From positions 1-14,340 of the forward strand of contig JAFSXO010000180.1 in the NCBI GenBank assembly GCA_017444045.1: a stretch of DNA of 14,340 nucleotides, read 5' to 3'. This DNA is from a bacterium (lineage in GTDB: Bacteria; Vulcanimicrobiota; Xenobia; Xenobiales; Xenobiaceae). Position 1 is the first letter of the stretch. Every line of letters begins with the position of its first letter. The notes under the pieces are model-generated. The model saw only the letters and a list, made by a program, of their open reading frames with translations, ran no database searches and was not told where the DNA came from. Positions 6,894 through 13,678 of this stretch are shown one piece after another. A program made the position numbers and the translations under genes.

Positions 6894-7370
6894 ATGGCAA
6901 AGGATACGCAGCTTGAGCTTAAGTTTCATCCCGCCGCGGAAAACCCGGCGCGGGCCTGGCTTCTGGCTGGCTTTATCGGTTTTATGGGCGGGGTAATGTT
7001 CTTTGTGCTGAACAGCCCGCTTGTCGTCGGCCTGCTGCTTTTCATGATGATTTACAGCCTGGTGCCCTTCTTTTTCCCCACCTATTACCGTTTTGACAGC
7101 CAGGGTATAACCATGAAGCGTACCGGCAAGGAGCATGCCTATTCCTGGGACGATTACAGAAGCTTTACCATTCAGGATAACGGCATCGTCATCTGGGCCG
7201 AGGTTAGCGTGCCGAATGCCAATGATGGCTTCAGAAAGCGCATGAGCGCCCTGCGCCGTTCGGTCTTTTTCCCTATGACGCCGGAGATGATCGGACAGGC
7301 GGAGAGAATCCTGCGCCAGAAGCTGGCGCTGACTAAGGAGGCGCCAGCTTCTGGCAGCGCCAAGAAATAA
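6894..7370 (+). CDS. Two-TM membrane protein with PH-like domain, 158 aa
   Basis: Two closely spaced hydrophobic segments (about 20-39 and 43-63) are followed by a cytosolic domain that reads like a bacterial PH-like beta barrel: YYRFDSQGITMKR (64-76), YSWDDYRSFTIQDNGIVIWAEV (83-104), then a basic stretch, VFFPM and a C-terminal helix (about 130-146). The strand order and the Ser-Trp-Asp-Asp turn are typical of bPH or YdbT-like membrane proteins, but the assignment is by pattern only. The ATG at 6894 has GAGG seven bases upstream. The C-terminal tail (LTKEAPASGSAKK) is encoded by a 15-bp perfect inverted repeat (7315-7355). The protein sits between the membrane genes and the soluble/ATPase genes of the cluster and could tether the cytosolic part to the membrane. 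Confidence 0.72.
   Translation: MAKDTQLELKFHPAAENPARAWLLAGFIGFMGGVMFFVLNSPLVVGLLLFMMIYSLVPFFFPTYYRFDSQGITMKRTGKEHAYSWDDYRSFTIQDNGIVIWAEVSVPNANDGFRKRMSALRRSVFFPMTPEMIGQAERILRQKLALTKEAPASGSAKK
7315..7355 (+). repeat. 15-bp perfect inverted repeat at the 3' end of the PH-like gene
   Basis: GCCAGAAGCTGGCGC (7315-7329) is the exact reverse complement of GCGCCAGCTTCTGGC (7341-7355), separated by 11 nt. The left arm region is itself a palindrome (GCGCCAG-AAG-CTGGCGC, 7313-7329), so two alternative folds are possible. No T-tract follows, so it is not a canonical terminator. An mRNA-stability element, a pause site or a processing site between the upstream and downstream parts of the operon is plausible. 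The structure lies inside the coding region of the poorly constrained C-terminal tail. Confidence 0.75.
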
Positions 7371-7389
7371 TGGGTGAAGCTCGCGTTTC

Positions 7390-7430
7390 TATAATGCTAT
7401 ATAATGCTATATAATGCTATATAAAGCTTA
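7390..7430 (+). repeat. Tandem 10-bp repeat creating stacked TATAAT boxes
   Basis: ATAATGCTAT occurs three times in a row (7391-7400, 7401-7410, 7411-7420), followed by a decayed fourth unit ATAAAGCTTA (7421-7430). With the preceding T, each unit gives a perfect TATAAT (7390-7395, 7400-7405, 7410-7415) and then TATAAA at 7420. The array ends 16 bp before the chosen start of the next gene. It could be an internal promoter for the last three genes of the cluster whose strength depends on copy number. No good -35 is seen at 17 bp, so promoter activity is inferred. Confidence 0.8.
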
Positions 7431-7446
7431 TGCTGGGAGAATGAGC

Positions 7447-7800
7447 GTGGGAATAAACTGGTCTAATATGTGGTCGCTGCAGGGAGAGATGCCCGTTCCG
7501 TTAGACGCGGGCTCCGTTTGCGTTCCCCCAAAGCTGGAGGAAGAAAAGCGGGAGTTTCTCGAGAGGACGGCCGCGGCGATAGTGCGGCGGCATCTCACAG
7601 TTCCGGCTGTGCTGGCCTTGGAATCGCTGCGCCCTATGAGCTTTATCGGCAGCCAGGCCCTGCTGGTATTAAGTCCGATGCTGAGCTTGGCTGTAAGCGC
7701 CAGGGATCTGCAGACGCTTTATTCTCTGCTAGAAGAGAGGAACGGAATAGAGCTGCTTCTGGAATTCATCGAAAAATACGATAGCGAATGGCGCGGATAG
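7447..7800 (+). CDS. Small soluble protein preceding the MutL-like ATPase, 117 aa
   Basis: No named family known to me, but the block LTVPAVLALESLRPMSFIGSQ (50-70) and the C-terminal LYSLLEERNGIELLLEFIE (91-109) look like conserved motifs. I recall similar short proteins encoded next to this ATPase. The protein is mostly helical, with one hydrophobic helix region (66-84) too broken by polar residues to be a clear TM; it may attach to the membrane or to a partner. The frame is open further upstream, but through the tandem repeat. GGAG (7436-7439) lies seven bases before GTG 7447 and almost touches ATG 7441, so GTG 7447 is the best start. The stop overlaps the start of the ATPase gene by 13 nt, implying coupling and perhaps a complex with the ATPase. 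Confidence 0.7.
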   Translation: MGINWSNMWSLQGEMPVPLDAGSVCVPPKLEEEKREFLERTAAAIVRRHLTVPAVLALESLRPMSFIGSQALLVLSPMLSLAVSARDLQTLYSLLEERNGIELLLEFIEKYDSEWRG

Positions 7801-9575
7801 TCATGGAAACACCTCATTCTATCATAGCAACCGACTGCGGAAGCACGACGACCAAGGCCATTCTCATCGAAGAGCACGGCGGAGAATACCGTCTGGTTGC
7901 GCGGGGCGAAGCTCCCACAACTGTAGAGGCTCCGGCTGAGGATGTCACGTTAGGCGTTCGCAATGCGATAGCCGAGCTCTCCGAGCTTATTGGCCGTCCC
8001 TTACTGGACAGCCAGCGCAGCATCATCAAGCCGTACGATGGCCGGCAGGGTGTCGATATGTATCTCTCAACGTCCTCTGCCGGCGGTGGCCTGCAGATGG
8101 TCGTGGCCGGTGTGGTCCGTCAGATGTCGGCCGCCAGCGCCCAAAAAGCCGCCTTGGGAGCGGGGGCGGTGGTTATGGAAGCCTTTGCCGCCAACGACCG
8201 GCGCCTGCCCCATGAAAAGACCGAGCTGATCCGCCACCTGCGCCCCGATATGGTGCTTCTGGCCGGCGGCATCGATGGCGGCACCAAAAAGCACGTTATC
8301 GAGCTGGCTCAGCTCTTTGCCGCTGCCGATGCCCGTCCACGCCTGGGCAGCTCTTACCTTTTGCCCATTATTTATGCCGGCAACGCCGAAGCTCGCGACG
8401 AGGTGCGAGAAATACTTCAGGATAAGGTGGCCCTGGAGATAGTAGACAATTTGCGGCCAACCTTAGAGGCTGAGAATCTGCGTCCCGCCAGGATGAAGAT
8501 CCAGGAGCAGTTTTTGGAGCACGTTATGGCTCATGCCCCGGGCTATCCCAACCTTATCGCCATGGCTGACCGCCCCATTATGCCCACGCCGGCTGCTGTG
8601 GGGGCGATTATTCAGCGCATCGCCGCGAAGTATAAGGCAAATGTTGTCGGCATCGATATCGGCGGCGCCACTACCGACGTCTTTTCGGTCTTTTCTGGCG
8701 TATACAACCGCACGGTTTCGGCCAATTACGGCATGAGCTATTCGATATCGAATGTTCTGAGCGAAGCCGGAGTGGACAATGTAAAGCGCTGGGTGCCCTT
8801 TGATATTGCCGACAACGCGCTGCGCAACAGCCTGAAGAATAAGATGATCCGCCCTACCTCGATCCCCTACACCAAAGAGGACCTTCAGCTCGAGCAGGCG
8901 CTTTGCCGCGAGGCTCTGCGCCTCTCGTTTGAGCAGCACTGTCTCCTGGCCACGGGGCTTAAGGGCGTGCAGAAGCAGGCCGACATAGGGGCTATGTTCG
9001 ATCAGGACGGCGGCGAGGGCTCTTTGGTCGATTTGCTGGCTTTAGATATGATTATCGGCTCGGGCGGCGTTCTTTCCCATGCCCCTAAACGCGAGCAGGC
9101 CGCGCTGATGATGCTCGACGCTTTCCTTCCGGAAGGGGTAACCCGGCTGGCCGTGGACTCGATCTTTATGATGCCGCAGCTCGGTGTGCTCGGCGAGGTT
9201 TACCCCGATATCGCTACGGCGGTATTTGAAAAGGACTGCTTAGTTGCCCTGGGCACCAGCGTGGCACCGGTTGGGCCGGGCAAAGCGGGACGTACCGTGC
9301 TGACCGGGAAAATCGGCGATGAACATGTCGATCTCAAATACGGTGAGCTTAAGCTGCTGCCTTTAGAAGACGGCAAAACCGCGTATGCCGAGCTCCAGCC
9401 GGCGCGCGGGTTAGATGTCGGCGCGGGGCGGGGGCGCCTGTGGAAGGGTGAGCTGAGCGGCGGATGTGTCGGAATACTGCTAGACGGTCGGGGCCGGCGC
9501 CCCTTTGGCTGGGCGTCTGCTCCCGAGCAGCGCTTGGATCAGGTTAGACGCTGGGCCGAGGCCGCTAAAGCTTGA
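7788..9575 (+). CDS. MutL-like (glutamate mutase L family) ASKHA-fold ATPase, 595 aa
   Basis: Member of the MutL/GlmL family (PF13941, ASKHA fold), unrelated to DNA mismatch-repair MutL. The phosphate-1 loop is TDCGSTTTKAIL (15-26) and phosphate-2 is GIDIGGATTDVFS (288-300). VLLAGGIDGG lies at 156-165, and IIGSGGVLSHAP (422-433) is the adenosine motif. It should bind and hydrolyse ATP. In clostridia MutL lies between the two glutamate mutase subunits and is thought to act as a chaperone or reactivase. No mutase subunit is present in this window, and this protein carries about 100 extra C-terminal residues (VDLKYGELKLLPL, ARGLDVGAGRGR) compared with my recollection of about 460-470 residues for clostridial MutL. 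I infer a different client within the surrounding membrane cluster. ATG 7788 lacks a clear SD; ATG 7803, just after GGAT, is an alternative start. Confidence 0.85.
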   Translation: MARIVMETPHSIIATDCGSTTTKAILIEEHGGEYRLVARGEAPTTVEAPAEDVTLGVRNAIAELSELIGRPLLDSQRSIIKPYDGRQGVDMYLSTSSAGGGLQMVVAGVVRQMSAASAQKAALGAGAVVMEAFAANDRRLPHEKTELIRHLRPDMVLLAGGIDGGTKKHVIELAQLFAAADARPRLGSSYLLPIIYAGNAEARDEVREILQDKVALEIVDNLRPTLEAENLRPARMKIQEQFLEHVMAHAPGYPNLIAMADRPIMPTPAAVGAIIQRIAAKYKANVVGIDIGGATTDVFSVFSGVYNRTVSANYGMSYSISNVLSEAGVDNVKRWVPFDIADNALRNSLKNKMIRPTSIPYTKEDLQLEQALCREALRLSFEQHCLLATGLKGVQKQADIGAMFDQDGGEGSLVDLLALDMIIGSGGVLSHAPKREQAALMMLDAFLPEGVTRLAVDSIFMMPQLGVLGEVYPDIATAVFEKDCLVALGTSVAPVGPGKAGRTVLTGKIGDEHVDLKYGELKLLPLEDGKTAYAELQPARGLDVGAGRGRLWKGELSGGCVGILLDGRGRRPFGWASAPEQRLDQVRRWAEAAKA

Positions 9576-9588
9576 GAGGGAGTTTGCT

Positions 9589-10710
9589 GTGGGAAACGCT
9601 TACGTACCGGGATTAAAGGTCTTAGAGCACACAACCCTTCATTTGGAACGCCGTCTGCCGCTTAAAGGCCGCGTAGAGGTACGTTTGGGAGATAGGGTTA
9701 CCCATGATCAGATCGTGGCCAGAACGGAGCTGCCGGGGCGCGTGGAGATGATCAACGTGGCCGCCAGGCTGGGTATAGACGCTGCCGATGTGCCGGCGCA
9801 TATGCTGTGCCAGAGCGGAGATTCTGTGCAGCAGGGCCAGGAAATTGCTCGCAGCCATGGTTTCTTCGGTTTGTTTAAGGACAGCCTGACCGCTCCGATC
9901 AGCGGCACCCTGGAGTCGGTCTCTTCGGTGTCGGGGCAGGCGGTGCTGCGCGCTCCGGCGCATACCGTTTCCATCACCGCCTATGTCGATGGTGAGGTAA
10001 GCGAAATCCTGGGAGACGAGGGCGTGATCGTCACCGCCGGCGGAGCCTTGGTGCAGGGCATATTTGGGGTCGGAGGCGAAAGTGCCGGCCCGCTGCGCTG
10101 TTTGGCCTCAGATCCCGAAGCTGTGCTGCTGCCGGAGCAGCTGCTTCCCGAGCATCGCGGCTGTATCGTTGTGGGAGGTTCGCTCGTCACCCTGCCGGTC
10201 TTGCGCCGCGCTGTTGAGCTGGGAATAAACGGCTTGGTCGTGGGAGGCATAGACGACGGAGTACTGCGCGATTTCTTGGGCTATGATCTGGGTGTAGCCG
10301 TTACCGGCTCAGAGGACTTAGGGCTGACTTTGATTATCACCGAGGGCTTCGGCCCTATAGCCATGGCTCAGCGCACCTTTGGGCTGCTAAAAAAGCATGA
10401 AGGCGATTTGGCTTCTATCTCTGGGGCCACGCAGATTAGGGCCGGGGTTATACGTCCGGAGATCGTCATCCCCTGCGATGCGCCTGCGGGCGAAGAGGGG
10501 GGCGGAAGCGCTGAGCCTGAGCTGGCCGTGGGTACGCTGGTCAGGCTTATACGCGAGCCTCATTTCGGGGCACTGGCGCGGGTGCGCTCTCTGCCCATCG
10601 ATCTGGCAGAAATACCTACCGGTGCCAAGGTCAGAGTGGCTGAAGTAGAGCTCCTTGACGGGTCCTCTCTGCGGATTCCCGGAGCAAACTTGGAAATAAT
10701 CGCAGAATAA
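9589..10710 (+). CDS. Barrel-sandwich/KOW-like domain protein downstream of the MutL-like ATPase, 373 aa
   Basis: Probably cytosolic: no signal peptide or TM. Residues 24-125 show two hybrid-motif-like repeats, LKGRVEVRLGDRVTHDQIVAR (25-45) and LCQSGDSVQQGQEIARSHGF (73-92) with a following TAPISGTLESVSSVSGQAV. This is the up-down pattern of biotinyl/lipoyl-type barrel-sandwich domains, without the acceptor Lys. A Gly-rich central part follows (IVVGGSLVTLPVLRRAVELG, 193-212; LVVGGIDDGVLRDFLGYDLG, 216-235), looking Rossmann-like. The C-terminus (315-372, VRLIREPHFGALARVRSLP then RVAEVELLDGSSLRIPGANLEII) resembles a KOW/SH3-like barrel. An upstream in-frame ATG would overlap the ATPase gene, but GAGAGGGAG directly before GTG 9589 decides the start. 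It lies 13 bp after the ATPase stop and is probably its direct partner. It is the last gene of the cluster; no GC-rich terminator was seen in 10711-10816. Confidence 0.75.
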   Translation: MGNAYVPGLKVLEHTTLHLERRLPLKGRVEVRLGDRVTHDQIVARTELPGRVEMINVAARLGIDAADVPAHMLCQSGDSVQQGQEIARSHGFFGLFKDSLTAPISGTLESVSSVSGQAVLRAPAHTVSITAYVDGEVSEILGDEGVIVTAGGALVQGIFGVGGESAGPLRCLASDPEAVLLPEQLLPEHRGCIVVGGSLVTLPVLRRAVELGINGLVVGGIDDGVLRDFLGYDLGVAVTGSEDLGLTLIITEGFGPIAMAQRTFGLLKKHEGDLASISGATQIRAGVIRPEIVIPCDAPAGEEGGGSAEPELAVGTLVRLIREPHFGALARVRSLPIDLAEIPTGAKVRVAEVELLDGSSLRIPGANLEIIAE

Positions 10711-10816
10711 AAGCATTTTTCTTGTTTTTAAAAAATGGTATTTCAATCTTTAGCGAATTAATATGATTCCGTAATTATCTTTTTTAATTCACCGTATCTG
10801 GAAAGGTTACCGTAAG

Positions 10817-13399
10817 ATGCGCATAAATAAATATGTAGGGATAGCAGGGGCATGCGTGCTGACAGTAGGCTTGTTTGCTGCACCTCTTCTGGCTGAAAAT
10901 GATTCGGCCGCAAAATTTGACGCTACTATTAGGGTAGCTATGGCTTCACCTAACAGCGCCAAACGCTTATGCTCTATGACTTGCGCAAAGGGTGAGCAGA
11001 GCGTTATGCCTGACGGTGTTCGCGTGCTGGTAAAAACCAGCGACAGAGGAGATCAGGTCTCATCGTATTTGTCTAATCACGGCGGGAAGGTTAATTCTCG
11101 CCATGGCAGCATTGTCAGTGTCACGCTGCCTTATAATGCTTTGTCAGGCTTGGCCAAGCTGAACAGCGTAAGCTTTATTGAGGCTTCCAAACGCTTGGAT
11201 CTGCAGAACGATTTGGCGGCCAGTGACGATGTCGGCACCAAGCTAGCTTCTATCCTAGAGACTAATCCCAATTACAACGGCAATGGTGTATGGGTAGGCG
11301 TTATCGATACAGGCATTGACACCACCCTTGATGCGTTCAAGGATGAAGAAGGCAAGTCGCGCATATCGTATTTCTGGAATATGAGCGAAAACGACAAGAC
11401 GCGCTATCCGACTGTGGTAACTCCCGAGGGTGAGTCGCGCACTTATTCTTATGGTTCGGAGTATACTGCGGCCGATATAGACAGCCAGAATGAGGATTCT
11501 CCCATCTTTAACGACACGGGAGCGCACGGCACTCACGTGAGCGGTACTATTGGCGGGCGCGATACCTTATACCCCGGCATGGCTCCGGCGGTTAAATACG
11601 TTGTGGTAAGCGATGGCACCAGCGATGAAGCCGATTCTGCTGATATGTGGACTGGGGCCGGAAGCGGAACAACCCTAGACGCTTTGGAGTATATTCTCAG
11701 TCGGGCCAACGAGGCGGGAGTGCCGTTGGTGGTCAATATGAGCCAGGGCACTCTGCTGGGGCCGCACGATGGTTCAACGCTGTTCGAGCAGGCTATTCAG
11801 TCCGATATCGAGGAGCGCAATCTGATATTCTGCGTATCCGCCGGCAATGACCAAGACAGCGCCAAGAATGCCGAGATCACCATTCCTGCGGGAGGTAGTG
11901 AAGAACTGACGTTGTTCGGGGATATTTACCCCGAGATTTATGATGACGTTCTCTATAGCGCCATCGATATTTGGAGCACCGGCAATCCGAAGCTCGACAT
12001 CACGCTTATAGGTAACGGCACCGAGCGTACAATCGCTTATGGCGAGAGCATTGACACCTATGAAGACTTTGGCAGCGGTATTAAGGTCGCCTGTGCGACA
12101 GAGCTGAATTCCCCGCTAAATGGCGATGATCACTACCTGATCAATTTCCATGGCAGTGCCTTTATGTCTCTGCGCATTAGATTTACCAACAACGGTACCG
12201 AGGATGCTAAGGTTAACGCTTATCTGCAGCGCAATACAGATTCGTATTTTGAGGATCATGTCGGCGGCGGTACGTTAGGCTTGCCGTCAACTACGCCTGG
12301 AGTTATCACCGTCGGCTGCTACAGCTCCCGTGTTGAGTGGCAGAATAAAGACGGAAAGATCTATAGCAACGACAATGATTTGGGCCAGATTACCTCATTC
12401 TCGGGAACTGGACCGGTGCGCAAGCCCGATCTCTATAAAGGTGTAAATGCTGTCAAGCCCGATATCGTTGCCCCTGGCTCAATGCTGATATCTCAGATGT
12501 CGACTGGCTCAGAAATGGGTGAGGCATATATTATCGACGATCTTCACGCTGCTATGCAGGGCACGAGCATGTCCGCACCGGTGGTTACCGGTACTGTAGC
12601 TCTTATTCTGCAGAATATGCCCGATGCAACAGCAGAGCAGATTAAAGAGATCCTCTTCGATATGGCGTATACCGACGATTTTACCGGTGAAGTTCCCAAC
12701 GTCGTATATGGCCATGGCAAGCTCAATGCCAACAGCGTGGAAAGCTCGAAGATCGTGTCTCCGAAGCCGTCCATTGCCGAGATAACTCGCAGCAAGACTG
12801 AGGCTACAGATCTGATCGTGACCGGTGTGAATTTCACTCCCGCTATCGATGTCTATGTCAATGGCCTAATGTGGGATCCTTCGTTGGTTACCTTCCAGGA
12901 CAACGGCACGCTTATTCTGCACAACGTGTTTGGCAAGGCTTCTCCGCTGAGCGAAAACGGAGATGTCGAAGTCAAATCCGTTAAGGTGGTCAACCGCTTG
13001 GGCAAAGATGGAGCTAACAGCTCTGAGCTGACCGTTAACGAAAAGGAAAGCTCCACCATCGACAACCTTAAGGCTGGCTCTGGCGGATGCTTTATCGCTA
13101 CCGCTGCCTACGGTTCCTATCTGGAGCCCGAAGTCATGACTCTGCGCCGCTTCCGCGATCGCAGTCTCATCACCAATGCTCCTGGCCGCATGTTCGTAAA
13201 GCTGTATTACACCTACTCTCCGCCGGTTGCCGACTTTATTGCCGCGCATCCCAGCGCCCGCTTTGCGACCCGGGTAGCTTTAACCCCTATCGTTTATTCC
13301 GTCGGCCATCCCGGTATCGCGATGATGCTGGTCTTGGCATTCGGAGCTGCCGGTGCCACCCTTTATCGTCGGCGTCGGTCTGATGAAAAGGCTAGCTAA
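10817..13399 (+). CDS. Secreted subtilisin-like (S8) serine protease with CFI-box C-terminal signal, 860 aa
   Basis: Exported protease. The signal peptide is residues 1 to about 26 (MRINKYVG, hydrophobic core, APLLAEN). A propeptide-like region follows (about 60-130). The S8 catalytic domain has Asp164 in GVIDTGID, His237 in GAHGTHVSG, oxyanion Asn344 in SAGND and Ser584 in GTSMSAP. About 240 residues separate Asn344 and Ser584, against 66 in subtilisin, so a sizeable inserted beta-rich domain (about 350-490) interrupts the fold. After the catalytic domain an IPT/Ig-like beta region (about 648-742) follows. The C-terminus starts with GGCFIATAAYGS (756-767), the CFI-box, runs to a TM (about 832-850) and ends in RRRR. 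This is a tripartite sorting-type tail that probably anchors or processes the protein at the envelope. The ATG follows AAAGG. It is monocistronic, with a strong terminator downstream; its promoter is not clearly seen. Confidence 0.93.
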   Translation: MRINKYVGIAGACVLTVGLFAAPLLAENDSAAKFDATIRVAMASPNSAKRLCSMTCAKGEQSVMPDGVRVLVKTSDRGDQVSSYLSNHGGKVNSRHGSIVSVTLPYNALSGLAKLNSVSFIEASKRLDLQNDLAASDDVGTKLASILETNPNYNGNGVWVGVIDTGIDTTLDAFKDEEGKSRISYFWNMSENDKTRYPTVVTPEGESRTYSYGSEYTAADIDSQNEDSPIFNDTGAHGTHVSGTIGGRDTLYPGMAPAVKYVVVSDGTSDEADSADMWTGAGSGTTLDALEYILSRANEAGVPLVVNMSQGTLLGPHDGSTLFEQAIQSDIEERNLIFCVSAGNDQDSAKNAEITIPAGGSEELTLFGDIYPEIYDDVLYSAIDIWSTGNPKLDITLIGNGTERTIAYGESIDTYEDFGSGIKVACATELNSPLNGDDHYLINFHGSAFMSLRIRFTNNGTEDAKVNAYLQRNTDSYFEDHVGGGTLGLPSTTPGVITVGCYSSRVEWQNKDGKIYSNDNDLGQITSFSGTGPVRKPDLYKGVNAVKPDIVAPGSMLISQMSTGSEMGEAYIIDDLHAAMQGTSMSAPVVTGTVALILQNMPDATAEQIKEILFDMAYTDDFTGEVPNVVYGHGKLNANSVESSKIVSPKPSIAEITRSKTEATDLIVTGVNFTPAIDVYVNGLMWDPSLVTFQDNGTLILHNVFGKASPLSENGDVEVKSVKVVNRLGKDGANSSELTVNEKESSTIDNLKAGSGGCFIATAAYGSYLEPEVMTLRRFRDRSLITNAPGRMFVKLYYTYSPPVADFIAAHPSARFATRVALTPIVYSVGHPGIAMMLVLAFGAAGATLYRRRRSDEKAS

Positions 13400-13432
13400 T
13401 CGCTTCTTTTGTCTGTAGGCAGAAGCTAAGCC

Positions 13433-13470
13433 TCCCGGCTCTGCGGATCGCGGAGCCGGGATTTGTTTTT
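13433..13470 (+). terminator. Rho-independent terminator of the protease gene
   Basis: TCCCGGCTCTGC (13433-13444) pairs with GCGGAGCCGGGA (13450-13461) as a 12-bp stem with one G-T wobble and a five-base loop, followed by TTTGTTTTT. It lies 34 bp after the protease stop. Confidence 0.93.
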
Positions 13471-13529
13471 AAGCGGTGCCGCTGCATAAGCGGTTGCCGC
13501 GCAAAAAGCGAAATAATTGCGTTCTGCTC

Positions 13530-13558
13530 TTGACTTGCAGGGCTGTTTTTGTTAATAT
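13530..13558 (+). promoter_or_regulatory. Sigma70-type promoter of rpsO
   Basis: TTGACT (13530-13535) and TAATAT (13553-13558) with exactly 17 bp between them. Transcription should start near 13565, leaving a leader of about 110 nt before the rpsO ATG. It lies downstream of the protease terminator, so rpsO is transcribed independently. Confidence 0.75.
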
Positions 13559-13564
13559 CCCATT

Positions 13565-13678
13565 CGACCCTAGGCTATGCTGTTTGCTGTCTCCGGCATT
13601 GGGCATTGCTCAGGGCGACTAAAAAAGGCCGCTGTGCCTATGGCCCTCGCTAAGAATGAGGGTTTGGAGGAAATTATA
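13565..13678 (+). promoter_or_regulatory. rpsO 5' leader, candidate S15 autoregulatory RNA
   Basis: A leader of about 110 nt with no credible upstream gene. In-frame codons extend upstream of the chosen ATG, but they have no SD and no S15 similarity. Small stems are visible: CCCTC/GAGGG (13644-13648 with 13658-13662), ending four bases before the GGAGG ribosome binding site, and a competing GGCC/GGCC pairing (13627-13630 with 13642-13645). S15 is known to repress its own mRNA through structurally different leader RNAs in several phyla. I cannot match this leader to a known class. Confidence 0.35.

Noticed and set aside
7414..7446. Longer N-terminus of the 117-aa protein starting inside the tandem repeat
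   Set aside because: There is no SD before 7414 and the codons would be repeat-derived. GGAG at 7436-7439 fits GTG 7447.
8463..8939. 158-aa open frame on the minus strand inside the ATPase gene
   Set aside because: Shadow of the ATPase coding sequence, whose plus-strand translation has clear conserved motifs.
7788..9575. Possible DNA mismatch-repair MutL
   Set aside because: The shared name is a coincidence. The protein has ASKHA motifs (TDCGSTTTK, GIDIGGATTDVFS), not the GHKL ATPase motifs of mismatch-repair MutL.
9505..9588. Longer start of the barrel/KOW protein overlapping the ATPase gene
   Set aside because: The strong GAGAGGGAG before GTG 9589 fixes the start. The extension would be out-of-frame ATPase coding sequence.
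10711..10760. Terminator for the MutL-associated operon
   Set aside because: The segment is T-rich but has no GC-rich stem, so it does not meet the intrinsic terminator pattern.
13577..13678. N-terminally extended S15
   Set aside because: The added residues have no S15 homology, and GGAGG precedes ATG 13679 at eight bases.
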